Positions 29,816 through 36,876 of a stretch of 37,011 nt of DNA are shown here, piece after piece. The stretch spans positions 1 to 37,011 of the IMG/VR virus record IMGVR_UViG_3300017917_005143, one strand, 5' to 3'. Under the pieces are notes generated by a model. It was not told where the DNA came from. It ran no database searches and saw only the letters and a program-made list of their open reading frames with translations. Within the stretch, counting starts at the first letter, position 1, and each line of letters starts with the position of its first letter. A program made the translations under genes and the position numbers. This stretch comes from a virus.

Positions 29816-29977
29816 ATGAGTGAAGAAAATAAAAAACCAATTGACAAAGGATTGATTCAACCACAAGACATTAAGACTCCAGCAAAAAAAGTTGAGAGAA
29901 AAATAAGTCTTAAGAATGATATTGTCGAAAGAGATGGTGAAATAAAAATAGATGATGGTAGACAACTTTTAAAATAA
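29816..29977 (+). CDS. Small protein, second of two tandem paralogues
   Basis: 53 residues, MSEENKKPIDKGLIQPQDIK followed by TPAKKVERKISLKNDI and a C-terminal IDDGRQLLK. It aligns with the preceding 69-residue protein along its length (DKGLI-x-P at the start, DDGR at the end). It begins three bases after that gene's stop and is closed by the hairpin at 29997-30024. Duplication followed by divergence is the simplest explanation. No function is recognised. Confidence 0.65.
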   Translation: MSEENKKPIDKGLIQPQDIKTPAKKVERKISLKNDIVERDGEIKIDDGRQLLK

Positions 29978-29996
29978 TTGTATAATCCATAAAACT

Positions 29997-30024
29997 AAAA
30001 AAGCTCGATTAATGTCGAGCTTTT
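29997..30024. terminator. Shared terminator between convergent units
   Basis: AAAAGCTCGA/TCGAGCTTTT forms a 10-bp stem with a six-base loop and T-rich and A-rich flanks, between stops at 29977 and 30042. Confidence 0.85.
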
Positions 30025-30041
30025 TATTTTTTTATAGTTAT

Positions 30042-30701
30042 TTATTGAGGGTTTTTAATCAACTTCTTTATATTCTGAAGTTCTATACCACCATCTACTA
30101 TTTCTTCATACCTATCATTAATCTTTCTATATACTTTAAGTTTCCCACTTCCCCCAATACTAATATTTGGAATGGCTAACAGGTCTCCAGAAACTAACCC
30201 TGGAATATTAGTATCAACTATTCTATAGTTATTACCATCTTCCACTTGTTTTACAGCATCAATTTTAAATTTAGATGTCTCAATTCTTAGAGCCCAATCT
30301 TTTTTAAAATTTTCATTTTCAAATTCAGTCATATTTTGATTTTTGAATACACCCGCCCCTTTAGCAGCAACATCAACTATTTGACTATGTAAGTCACTTT
30401 TTTGTTGATTAAGAAGTTTAATTTTGGTATTATATCCATTAATAACTTTTGTAAGCGCATCCATTTGCTCAGACTTAATTCTACTCAATTCAGCAAAATC
30501 TTCTTTGCTAATTGCAGATTTTTCCTCGTTATTAAGCTTTTCTAGTTTTTTTTCAAAAAGACCAATAACATCGTTAACATCTTCCATGGAATGTTTAACT
30601 TTTTGGGATACATCTTTTAAAAAAGAAGCCTGAGATTCTTTTATAATTCTCAGGCTCTCTTTTCTAATCATGCTTCTAATGATTTTTTCTTTATCATTCA
30701 T
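30042..30701 (-). CDS. Coiled-coil protein with packaging-like N-terminus
   Basis: This 219-residue protein begins MNDKEKIIRSMIRKESLRII and continues KES, with I20-K-E22 fitting a prohead-protease site and KESLRI shared with the 124-residue gene of the same operon. Residues 25-130 are a coiled coil (MEDVNDVIGLFEKKLEKLNN, KIKLLNQQKSDLHSQI). The C-terminal 70 residues form a beta-type domain (NNYRIVDTNIPGLVSGDLLA, GSGKLKVYRKINDRYEEI). Last gene of a minus-strand trio, 11 bases after its neighbour. An internal head or core protein is a reasonable guess. Confidence 0.55.
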   Translation of the reverse strand: MNDKEKIIRSMIRKESLRIIKESQASFLKDVSQKVKHSMEDVNDVIGLFEKKLEKLNNEEKSAISKEDFAELSRIKSEQMDALTKVINGYNTKIKLLNQQKSDLHSQIVDVAAKGAGVFKNQNMTEFENENFKKDWALRIETSKFKIDAVKQVEDGNNYRIVDTNIPGLVSGDLLAIPNISIGGSGKLKVYRKINDRYEEIVDGGIELQNIKKLIKNPQ

Positions 30702-30712
30702 GAATGATTGAA

Positions 30713-31450
30713 TTATTTATTAATTTTAGCAAGAGCTTTCATTCTTTCAAGTTCCTTATTAAGTGCATTTTTTTGAGCAGGAGTCTTACCTTCGCTAAGT
30801 AATGTAGTACCTTTTTTTACACCTTCATGAACATGTTTATCCTTTTCCATGTAGTCATTGAATCTTGCTTCAGAATCTTGAGCTGGAGTCTCACCTTCAA
30901 TAGGCTCCTCAAGGTCTTCGTTTACTTTTTGAAAAGCCCCATCTTCACCGTCAGGTTGAATTTCAGCATACTCTTCGATTTCTTCTTCTGATTCTTCTTC
31001 GTCTTCAGAGTCTAAGTCAACAACTTCAACATCTTCAATTTCTTCTTCAGAATTTTCAGCACCCATTTTAGCATCAAGCTCTCTTCCAAGTTCAGCGAAT
31101 TTAGCCTCAAAATATCCTAATTCACCCTCTTCCATTTCACCTCCTACTTCTAGGTCTCCATCAAATTCCTCATCCTCCTTAAGATGGCTTCCAATTTTTT
31201 CAAATTTTTCATCATACTTTTTGTCAGCCTCACCAGCTCCAGTCCAACCAGTAGATTTAACACTCTTAAGACCTCCAGCCTCAACTTCAGAAAGAGTCTC
31301 AGGAAGATTTTTTAACTCTTTATCAATCGCTTCAAGTCTTGTCTTAATTTCATTAGCTCTTGAAGCATCTTTAGCCATAGAGGCATATTCTTCCTTAATT
31401 ATTTGCTGTAACTCAGCTTTTGTTATTTTAAATTTGCTGTTATTTTTCAT
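30713..31450 (-). CDS. Acidic virion-type protein with IIKEE N-terminal tag
   Basis: 245 residues. The start KITKAELQQIIKEEYASM is a helix of a type frequent in T4-like phage proteins and contains I18-K-E20. The middle is extremely acidic (EEEIEDVEVVDLDSEDEEES), and the C-terminus is basic and helical (QKNALNKELERMKALAKI). Charge blocks of this kind resemble prohead core or internal proteins that are cleaved during maturation. It sits between two other tagged proteins in one operon (gaps of 33 and 11 bases). No catalytic motif is visible. Confidence 0.55.
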   Translation of the reverse strand: MKNNSKFKITKAELQQIIKEEYASMAKDASRANEIKTRLEAIDKELKNLPETLSEVEAGGLKSVKSTGWTGAGEADKKYDEKFEKIGSHLKEDEEFDGDLEVGGEMEEGELGYFEAKFAELGRELDAKMGAENSEEEIEDVEVVDLDSEDEEESEEEIEEYAEIQPDGEDGAFQKVNEDLEEPIEGETPAQDSEARFNDYMEKDKHVHEGVKKGTTLLSEGKTPAQKNALNKELERMKALAKINK

Positions 31451-31483
31451 TATTCTTATTTTTTTGGTTTTTGTGATTATTTT

Positions 31484-31858
31484 TTATTTTTCAAGTTTAC
31501 TCTTAAGCATTTCTATCTCAGCCTTAAGTCTAGCATTCTCTTCAATTACATCTTCGTTAATTGATTTATTTTGTTCGCTTGAACCCATTTCATGTTCTAG
31601 TCTTGCTATATTTGATATATTTTGAAAATTACCATCAACAAACCCGTGTTTATGGGTGTCTGATTTGTCTCCTACGAATCCAAAAGAACCGCTCATACCT
31701 ATTTCTGAAAGTATTTTTTCACTTTCTTCATTCAGGGAACCAAGTTCTGAATTGATTTTTTTAATCTCTTCATATAATTCTTCCTTTCTTTTAATTCTAA
31801 GACTTTCTTTAAGAATCGCTTCTTTAATAGCGTTAGGGCTAACTTTTGATTTGTTCAT
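31484..31858 (-). CDS. Small coiled-coil protein with packaging-like N-terminus
   Basis: 124 residues: MNKSKVSPNAIKEAILKESL with I11-K-E13 and L16-K-E18, a helix to about residue 50 (YEEIKKINSELGSLNEESEK), a Gly-rich loop with two His (GDKSDTHKHGFVDG) and a C-terminal leucine-type coiled coil (EENARLKAEIEMLKSKLEK). It heads the trio and has a late-type motif nine bases upstream. A head-core or scaffold accessory role is inferred from the tag, composition and late promoter. Confidence 0.55.
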   Translation of the reverse strand: MNKSKVSPNAIKEAILKESLRIKRKEELYEEIKKINSELGSLNEESEKILSEIGMSGSFGFVGDKSDTHKHGFVDGNFQNISNIARLEHEMGSSEQNKSINEDVIEENARLKAEIEMLKSKLEK

Positions 31859-31867
31859 CTTTAATCT

Positions 31868-31881
31868 TTTTTTAATAAATA
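31868..31881 (-). promoter_or_regulatory. Late-promoter-like motif for the three-gene coiled-coil operon
   Basis: The minus strand reads TATTTATTAAAAAA, nine bases before the start at 31858. Confidence 0.55.
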
Positions 31882-31988
31882 TTCAAAAAAATTGATTTTC
31901 TTAATATAATTTTTTATTTTTAAAACAAAAAGTATTTACTTTCATATAAATAGAAAGAAAATGTATAAATTGTAAAATTATTTTAATT

Positions 31989-32315
31989 ATGGGAAAATTA
32001 TTAGATGTAAGTGCAGAAGAGTTTAAAAAAGTTATAGATTCAGAAGAGAATATTGTTGTTGTTGATTTTTGGGCAAACTGGTGTATTCCATGTAAAACTT
32101 TAGGTCCGATATTAGATGAATTATCAAAAGAAATTGAAGATTTAACTGTTATTAAGTTGAATGTTGATGATAAAGAGAATTTAGCACTTGCTTCGGAAAT
32201 TGGAGTAAGAAATATACCTGCTGTATTTTTGTATAAAAAAGGTGAGATTGTTGATAAATTTGTTGGTTTGAAGGATAAGAAAGGAATAGAATCAATTATT
32301 GAAAAAAATAGATGA
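31989..32315 (+). CDS. Thioredoxin
   Basis: This 108-residue protein has a full thioredoxin fold and active site: VDFWANWCIPCKTLGPILDE with C32-x-x-C35, then KLNVDDKENLALASEIGVRN followed by cis-Pro in NIPAVFLY, and a closing GLKDKKGIESII. The usual CGPC is CIPC here, which may shift redox potential. It reduces disulfides in the cytosol; in phages it can serve nucleotide reduction or polymerase processivity. It heads the operon of glycosyltransferases, overlapping the next gene by four bases. A weak host-type promoter is possible (TTG-N20-TATTTTTA at 31892-31922). Confidence 0.92.
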   Translation: MGKLLDVSAEEFKKVIDSEENIVVVDFWANWCIPCKTLGPILDELSKEIEDLTVIKLNVDDKENLALASEIGVRNIPAVFLYKKGEIVDKFVGLKDKKGIESIIEKNR

Positions 32316-33190
32316 GCCAAAAAATTAATGCAATAGTATTTTCAAATGATAACGCAGCACAATTAAGTCTTTTTCTTGGTAGTGTTTATAAAAATGCTCC
32401 AGGAGTATTTAACTTAAATGTAATATATTCATACACAAGTGATAAATATAAAAGTGGGTACGAAAAAATCTTAGATGACCTTAAATATGCTGATGTAAAC
32501 TTCTTAAGTCAAGAAGTGGATTTTAAGGAGCGGGTTCTTGAGATAATAAAAGATAGTGGAGAGTATTTTTCATTCTTTCTTGATGACGATATTATCTATA
32601 ACAAAATTGAACTTGCCGACATAACTGGCGAGCTTGAGTCTGATGATGATTTTGCCTGCTTCTCTCTTAGGCTTGGAGAAAACACAACACATTGCTATAC
32701 ACTTGGAACAAACAATGTATTACATGATATTAAGTTTAATGGCGAGCTTATGAGTTGGGATTGGAGTCTTCACTACCTTGACTTTGGATACCCTTTTGCA
32801 ATGGATGGTCATGTATTTAGAAAGTCAGATATTTTTAAGCTTGTAAAGAAATCAAACTTCACTTGTGTTGAGGAACTTGAGATGTCCTTATTTGACTTTA
32901 CTGAGATGTTTCCAAGAAATAAAATGGTGTCATACAGACAAAGTGCTCTTGTTGGAGTTCCGATTGGAAGAGTGCAACAATCAATTGAAGAGGAATTATC
33001 TGCAGCGCTTAAGAATGCTCAGGCCAGAATTATCAGAGGAAAAATGAATGAAAAATTCCTAAGCGATACTTTTATAAATTTAGAAACAATAGACTTTTCA
33101 GAAATTAATGGATGTCATCAAGAGCTTAATCTTGGAATTGAACTTAAGGAATCAATGGAAGAGGCTGTAAAACAAAGAGAAAATGAATAA
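32312..33190 (+). CDS. Glycosyltransferase-like protein (GT-A type)
   Basis: The 292 residues begin KINAIVFSNDNAAQLSLFLG, similar to GT2-type enzymes. The metal-binding region is FFLDDDIIYNKIEL, with D-D-D in place of the usual DxD. Later parts (SWDWSLHYLDFGYPFAMDGH, EELEMSLFDFTEMFPRNKMV) fit an acceptor-binding lobe. Similar proteins occur in other phage and surface-glycan loci; the sugar and acceptor are unknown. It overlaps the thioredoxin gene by four bases and the next gene by eight, so the operon is tightly coupled. The C-terminal 60 residues are helical and charged. Confidence 0.65.
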   Translation: MSQKINAIVFSNDNAAQLSLFLGSVYKNAPGVFNLNVIYSYTSDKYKSGYEKILDDLKYADVNFLSQEVDFKERVLEIIKDSGEYFSFFLDDDIIYNKIELADITGELESDDDFACFSLRLGENTTHCYTLGTNNVLHDIKFNGELMSWDWSLHYLDFGYPFAMDGHVFRKSDIFKLVKKSNFTCVEELEMSLFDFTEMFPRNKMVSYRQSALVGVPIGRVQQSIEEELSAALKNAQARIIRGKMNEKFLSDTFINLETIDFSEINGCHQELNLGIELKESMEEAVKQRENE

Positions 33191-33437
33191 GATAATTTTA
33201 GCATATTACATTAATATTGGTAGCATGAGTTCTGAAGAAACTCAACAGGTGATGAAAACCTTTCAAAATGAGATTAAGGACCAAGAGATGATTCAATATT
33301 TTATTCCTATAATAGATGGTGAAACCAGAATCGAATGTGTATACCCTAAATATGTCTTAGGCGAGCAAGTCGATGAAGAATTTAAAAGCGCAATTAGTAA
33401 ACTAAATGAACATATAAAAAAACTATCAAATGAATAA
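33183..33437 (+). CDS. Small conserved-type phage protein between glycosyltransferases
   Basis: 84 residues, MNKIILAYYINIGSMSSEET then a helical stretch and MIQYFIPIIDGETRIECVYP. The first strand, the MSxE helix and the YFIPI-x-DGETRIEC strand form a compact alpha/beta unit that I believe recurs in T4-like phages as an unnamed protein. No catalytic residue is obvious. It overlaps both neighbours by eight bases, so it is translated with the glycosyltransferases and may be an accessory factor. Confidence 0.6.
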   Translation: MNKIILAYYINIGSMSSEETQQVMKTFQNEIKDQEMIQYFIPIIDGETRIECVYPKYVLGEQVDEEFKSAISKLNEHIKKLSNE

Positions 33438-34173
33438 AATTAAAGTAATAACACCATTCTACAACCCAGGTAGGTTCCTGGAGCAATGCATATCTTCAGC
33501 TATTTCCCAGAAGTATGACAATTATGAAATTATTTTCGTAGATGATTGCTCTACAGATGGAAGTTACGATAAGTTACCAAAGGATGATGATAGAGTTACT
33601 ATAATTAAAAATGAAGCAAGAAAGACCGCTCTTGAGAACTTACACAATGCTATAATGCATCATTGTGACCCAGATGACATAGTTGTTATTATGGATGGAG
33701 ATGATTGGTTCCCTAACAAGAAAGTGCTTCAGTATATTGATGAGCAATATCATCAACATGATTGTTGGATTATGTACGGCTCTTCATCTTGGACTGATGG
33801 TAGAAAGTGTTGTTCATCTGAATATTCAAAAGAAGAATTTGAAAATTTGAGAAGAGCGCCCTTTAGAGTTTCTCACTTAAGAACATTTAGAGCAGGATTG
33901 TATCATAAAATTAAAGAGCAAGACCCAACATTTTCTTGCTTAAAAGATTCTAATGGCGAATTTTATAAGATGACATATGACGTTGCAATGATGTTGCCTT
34001 TATTAGAAATGGCTGGAAAAGAAAAAGTTGTGCATAATAAAAGTATTTTGTATATTTACAATAGAGAAAATCCTATTAGTGATGATAAGGTAAATCAACA
34101 GCTTCAATGGAATATTCATGCTGAAATTCTTAAGAAGCCTAAGTTTAATAAAATTTATAATTTTCATGTCTAA
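33430..34173 (+). CDS. GT2 family glycosyltransferase
   Basis: This 247-residue protein is a clear GT-A enzyme: KIKVITPFYNPGRFLEQCIS at the start, YEIIFVDDCSTDGSYDKL with the nucleotide-binding DD, and the metal-binding VIMDGDDWFPNKKVLQYI with a DGDD motif. It transfers a sugar from a nucleotide-sugar. The acceptor is unknown. The first 120 residues carry the family core, and the rest holds FRVSHLRTFRAGLYHKI and MTYDVAMMLPLLEMAG, as in phage and Bacteroidota glycan-locus enzymes. It overlaps genes on both sides, which suggests a single polycistronic message. Confidence 0.88.
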   Translation: MNKIKVITPFYNPGRFLEQCISSAISQKYDNYEIIFVDDCSTDGSYDKLPKDDDRVTIIKNEARKTALENLHNAIMHHCDPDDIVVIMDGDDWFPNKKVLQYIDEQYHQHDCWIMYGSSSWTDGRKCCSSEYSKEEFENLRRAPFRVSHLRTFRAGLYHKIKEQDPTFSCLKDSNGEFYKMTYDVAMMLPLLEMAGKEKVVHNKSILYIYNRENPISDDKVNQQLQWNIHAEILKKPKFNKIYNFHV

Positions 34174-35341
34174 AATTAAGAACATATCAAATTATAATAT
34201 TTCTATTTTTTATTTTAAAAATGGTAAATCAATTAGGTCTAATTTAAAACCAGGTGAAGAAGTATTATGCGATTCAAAAAAAACTCCTCAAATGATTTTT
34301 TTTGAAAATAATGGAAAAATATCTATAACTAATAATGAATTAACTCAACCTATTATTGATGTAATTATTACACATGGAGCAATATATCCAACACAAACAA
34401 TAACTAAAGAACAAAATTTAAATAACAATTTAAATGTAAAAAAAGAATACTCAATGGATAACATAATTGAGTTAGTTGAGAATAATTTTTTTGATTACAA
34501 AAATATTTTTGAAAACAATGTATCAGTTATATATGATGAAGATACAGTGTTTGATATTAGCTTAATAATTCCAATAAGAGGGAGAAATGATTTTGCAGAG
34601 CCTATGTATAATAGTTTTATTTCAGCTTCTGAAAAATCAGGATTGAAAATTTCTTATACAATGGTTGAGCATAGTGAAAACCCAGAACATTCAAAGTTTT
34701 GTAGGAATAACAAGTTAAATTATATCTGGATTAAGTCAGAGCCAGGAGAACTTTTCAATAAGTGCTTAGCACAAAATATGGGCGCTATTTTTTCTACTAA
34801 ATCAAAATATATATTATTTCATGATATTGATTGTCTAATGCAATCTGACTTTTTTATTAGATTACTTAAAAATATAGAAAACAAAAAAGCTAGAGCAATT
34901 CAAAATTTTACAGGAAGAAGAGTTTTATATATAAGTCCATATTTGACTAGTAAAGTTGTTAGTGGTGATTTTCCTATAGATGAATTAAGTATTAATTTAG
35001 ATGATATTACCCCTTCAAATATGGTTGGAGCGCCAGGTGGTTCTATAACAATTGAAAGAGATTTGTTTTTTGATATTGGCGGATATGACCCTGAATTATT
35101 TTTAGCTAATTCCCCAGAGGATGCTTTCTTTTGGGAAAAAGTTGATACAATTGATAAAATGCATGTATCTGATTCTCCAGATATTGAATTATATCATATG
35201 TATCATCTACCAACTTATAATGACAATCCACATATTAGTGAAATGCTTGATGTTCATAATGCATTTAAGTCATTGACTCAAGATTCTAAAATTGAGATTA
35301 TAAATTTAAAGTCCGAAATAATAAAAAAAATAAAAAAATGA
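34166..35341 (+). CDS. Glycosyltransferase with N-terminal beta domain
   Basis: 391 residues from MSKIKNISNYN at 34166, overlapping the previous gene by eight bases; a longer in-frame start at 34118 lies inside that gene and is less likely. Residues 1-75 are a small beta domain (KNISNYNISIFYFKNGKS, LKPGEEVLCDS, KISITNNELTQ) like the free proteins at 27225-27497 and 10122-10436. Residues 130-390 are a GT-A enzyme: DISLIIPIRGRNDFAEPMYN, LFHDIDCLMQSDFF as the DxD region, and GGSITIERDLFFDIGGYDPE followed by SPEDAFFWEK, the acceptor-side motif of GT7C-type transferases. The extra domain may tether it to a virion component. It overlaps the next gene by four bases. Confidence 0.82.
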   Translation: MSKIKNISNYNISIFYFKNGKSIRSNLKPGEEVLCDSKKTPQMIFFENNGKISITNNELTQPIIDVIITHGAIYPTQTITKEQNLNNNLNVKKEYSMDNIIELVENNFFDYKNIFENNVSVIYDEDTVFDISLIIPIRGRNDFAEPMYNSFISASEKSGLKISYTMVEHSENPEHSKFCRNNKLNYIWIKSEPGELFNKCLAQNMGAIFSTKSKYILFHDIDCLMQSDFFIRLLKNIENKKARAIQNFTGRRVLYISPYLTSKVVSGDFPIDELSINLDDITPSNMVGAPGGSITIERDLFFDIGGYDPELFLANSPEDAFFWEKVDTIDKMHVSDSPDIELYHMYHLPTYNDNPHISEMLDVHNAFKSLTQDSKIEIINLKSEIIKKIKK

Positions 35342-35937
35342 TTGAAGTTATTTATTATATAAATTTAGACCACAGAGAAGATAGGAGAATTCATATAGAG
35401 AGAACTCTTAAAGATTGTGGCTTAAAAAAAATATCTAAAAGAATTTCTGCTGTAAAAAGAGAAATTGGAGTACTGGGCTGTGTTGAATCTCACATTATAG
35501 CAATAGAAAATTTCATTGAATCAAATTTAAAATATGCCTTAATAATAGAAGATGATTTATTAATAAAAGATAAAGATAATTTTAAAAAAGATTTGTCTAA
35601 TATATTTGAAAATAAATTAGATTTTGATTTAGTCCAAATTTCTGGAAACCATCTAAAACTAGAAGATTGTGATTATGATTCTTTAAGAAAAGTAATTGAT
35701 TCTCAGACTACATCTGGATATATAATTACAAAAGACTTTGCTCCAATTCTTCTCAATAACTTTAAGGAATCTCTTGAATTAATGAATAAAGATGGAAAAC
35801 AACATGATAATTGTTTAGATATTTATTGGAAAAAACTTCAGCCAGAAAATAAGTGGTTTGCATTTTTTCCTGCTCTAGGAGTTCAAATGCCAGGATATTC
35901 TGATATAGAAAATAAAAATGTATTTTACAATTGCTAA
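35338..35937 (+). CDS. GT25-like glycosyltransferase
   Basis: 199 residues with the GT25 (LPS-type) pattern: YYINLDHREDRRIHIERTLK at the start, GVLGCVESHIIAIENFI, the DxD-like ALIIEDDLLI at about residue 70, and TTSGYIITKDFAPILLNN. It begins in the ATGA overlap with the upstream gene. GT25 enzymes add sugars to lipooligosaccharide or to proteins; here the acceptor is open. The length is a little below that of typical bacterial GT25 enzymes (about 250), with the C-terminal part shortened. Confidence 0.8.
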   Translation: MIEVIYYINLDHREDRRIHIERTLKDCGLKKISKRISAVKREIGVLGCVESHIIAIENFIESNLKYALIIEDDLLIKDKDNFKKDLSNIFENKLDFDLVQISGNHLKLEDCDYDSLRKVIDSQTTSGYIITKDFAPILLNNFKESLELMNKDGKQHDNCLDIYWKKLQPENKWFAFFPALGVQMPGYSDIENKNVFYNC

Positions 35938-35946
35938 ATAAATATT

Positions 35947-36828
35947 ATGGATGATGTTTTTATATTTGCAATTGCATATAATTGTGGTAAGGTTTTAAAT
36001 AAAATGCTTGAATCATTTCATGAGCATCATAATGCAAAGATTCATATATTTGGCACGTACAAGGATTTTAAGGATGCACTAAGGCATCAAAATAATGAGT
36101 ATATCGAAGTCTCAACTGATGAGAATCTTAAGGAATACTTTAAGCAAGGACATCTTGGTACTTCATACATTTGGACTAAAGTTCTTTCTGGAGAATATGG
36201 CTCATACAAAAAAGTTATTCAGATTGATAGTGATGTTATTTTTAGGCAAGAGTGTCTCTCTGATATTATTAATAAATTTGATGAAGGCTATGACTTAATA
36301 GGTCCAAGAAGAGCGTATAAGAGCATGCAAAATATTCCTTCTCACTTACCAGAAAGTCAGATAAAAAATCTTGAGGATGTTGTGAGTACATATTTTATTG
36401 GAGTTAACATTGATAAGATTAGTAAATATGACTTTAATACTCTACATAGAATGATTGTTGGATATCACAATCCTCTCGCACATGCAATCATCGACTTTTT
36501 TGACCCAGTATCTTTTGACATACTAAATAATGGTGGAAAAATTCACTATCTGGACTTTAAAGACTATGGCTCCTGCGATAATAATGGTAGTTTTGATAAT
36601 GGATTTCCTAAGATGAATGAATTATTCGACTTCGGAAATAAAATTATTCACTTTGCTGGAATCGGGTCAGGCCAAAATTTTGTAAACAATGGTTCAGGCA
36701 ATGTTACGCCTACTTATGTTGATTGGGCAAAAAAAAGGTTTTCTCTATATATGAAAGTGTTCTATAATGAGGACTTTAATTTTGAATACGAGAAAGAAGA
36801 TTATGAATTAATTAAAGAATATTTCTAG
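35947..36828 (+). CDS. Glycosyltransferase-like protein (GT-A, DxD)
   Basis: 293 residues. MDDVFIFAIAYNCGKVLNKM starts a Rossmann-like strand-helix, and KVIQIDSDVIFRQECLSDII carries the D-x-D motif. GVNIDKISKYDF and GKIHYLDFKDYGSCDNNGS are consistent with a nucleotide-sugar enzyme; the acceptor is unknown. It is the last gene of the plus-strand operon. Its TAG stop at 36826-36828 lies exactly at the border with GC-rich foreign sequence, so the natural C-terminus may have been replaced by the insertion. A late-type motif is not present; transcription is probably from upstream. Confidence 0.68.
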   Translation: MDDVFIFAIAYNCGKVLNKMLESFHEHHNAKIHIFGTYKDFKDALRHQNNEYIEVSTDENLKEYFKQGHLGTSYIWTKVLSGEYGSYKKVIQIDSDVIFRQECLSDIINKFDEGYDLIGPRRAYKSMQNIPSHLPESQIKNLEDVVSTYFIGVNIDKISKYDFNTLHRMIVGYHNPLAHAIIDFFDPVSFDILNNGGKIHYLDFKDYGSCDNNGSFDNGFPKMNELFDFGNKIIHFAGIGSGQNFVNNGSGNVTPTYVDWAKKRFSLYMKVFYNEDFNFEYEKEDYELIKEYF

Positions 36829-36876
36829 TCAATAACCCATCCACGCCAAGGTCGATGAATGGGCTTGCATTGCCAA
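36829..36876 (-). mobile_element. Right-end region of an IS200/IS605-type element
   Basis: Between the phage stop codon and the TnpB stop lie 48 GC-rich bases. On the minus strand CCCATTCA/TGGATGGG (36863-36856 with 36843-36836) forms an 8-bp hairpin with one pair that is G-U in RNA, typical of the terminal hairpin of the element and of TnpB guide RNAs. The exact border (36829 or a few bases off) is inferred from the jump in composition. Confidence 0.5.
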
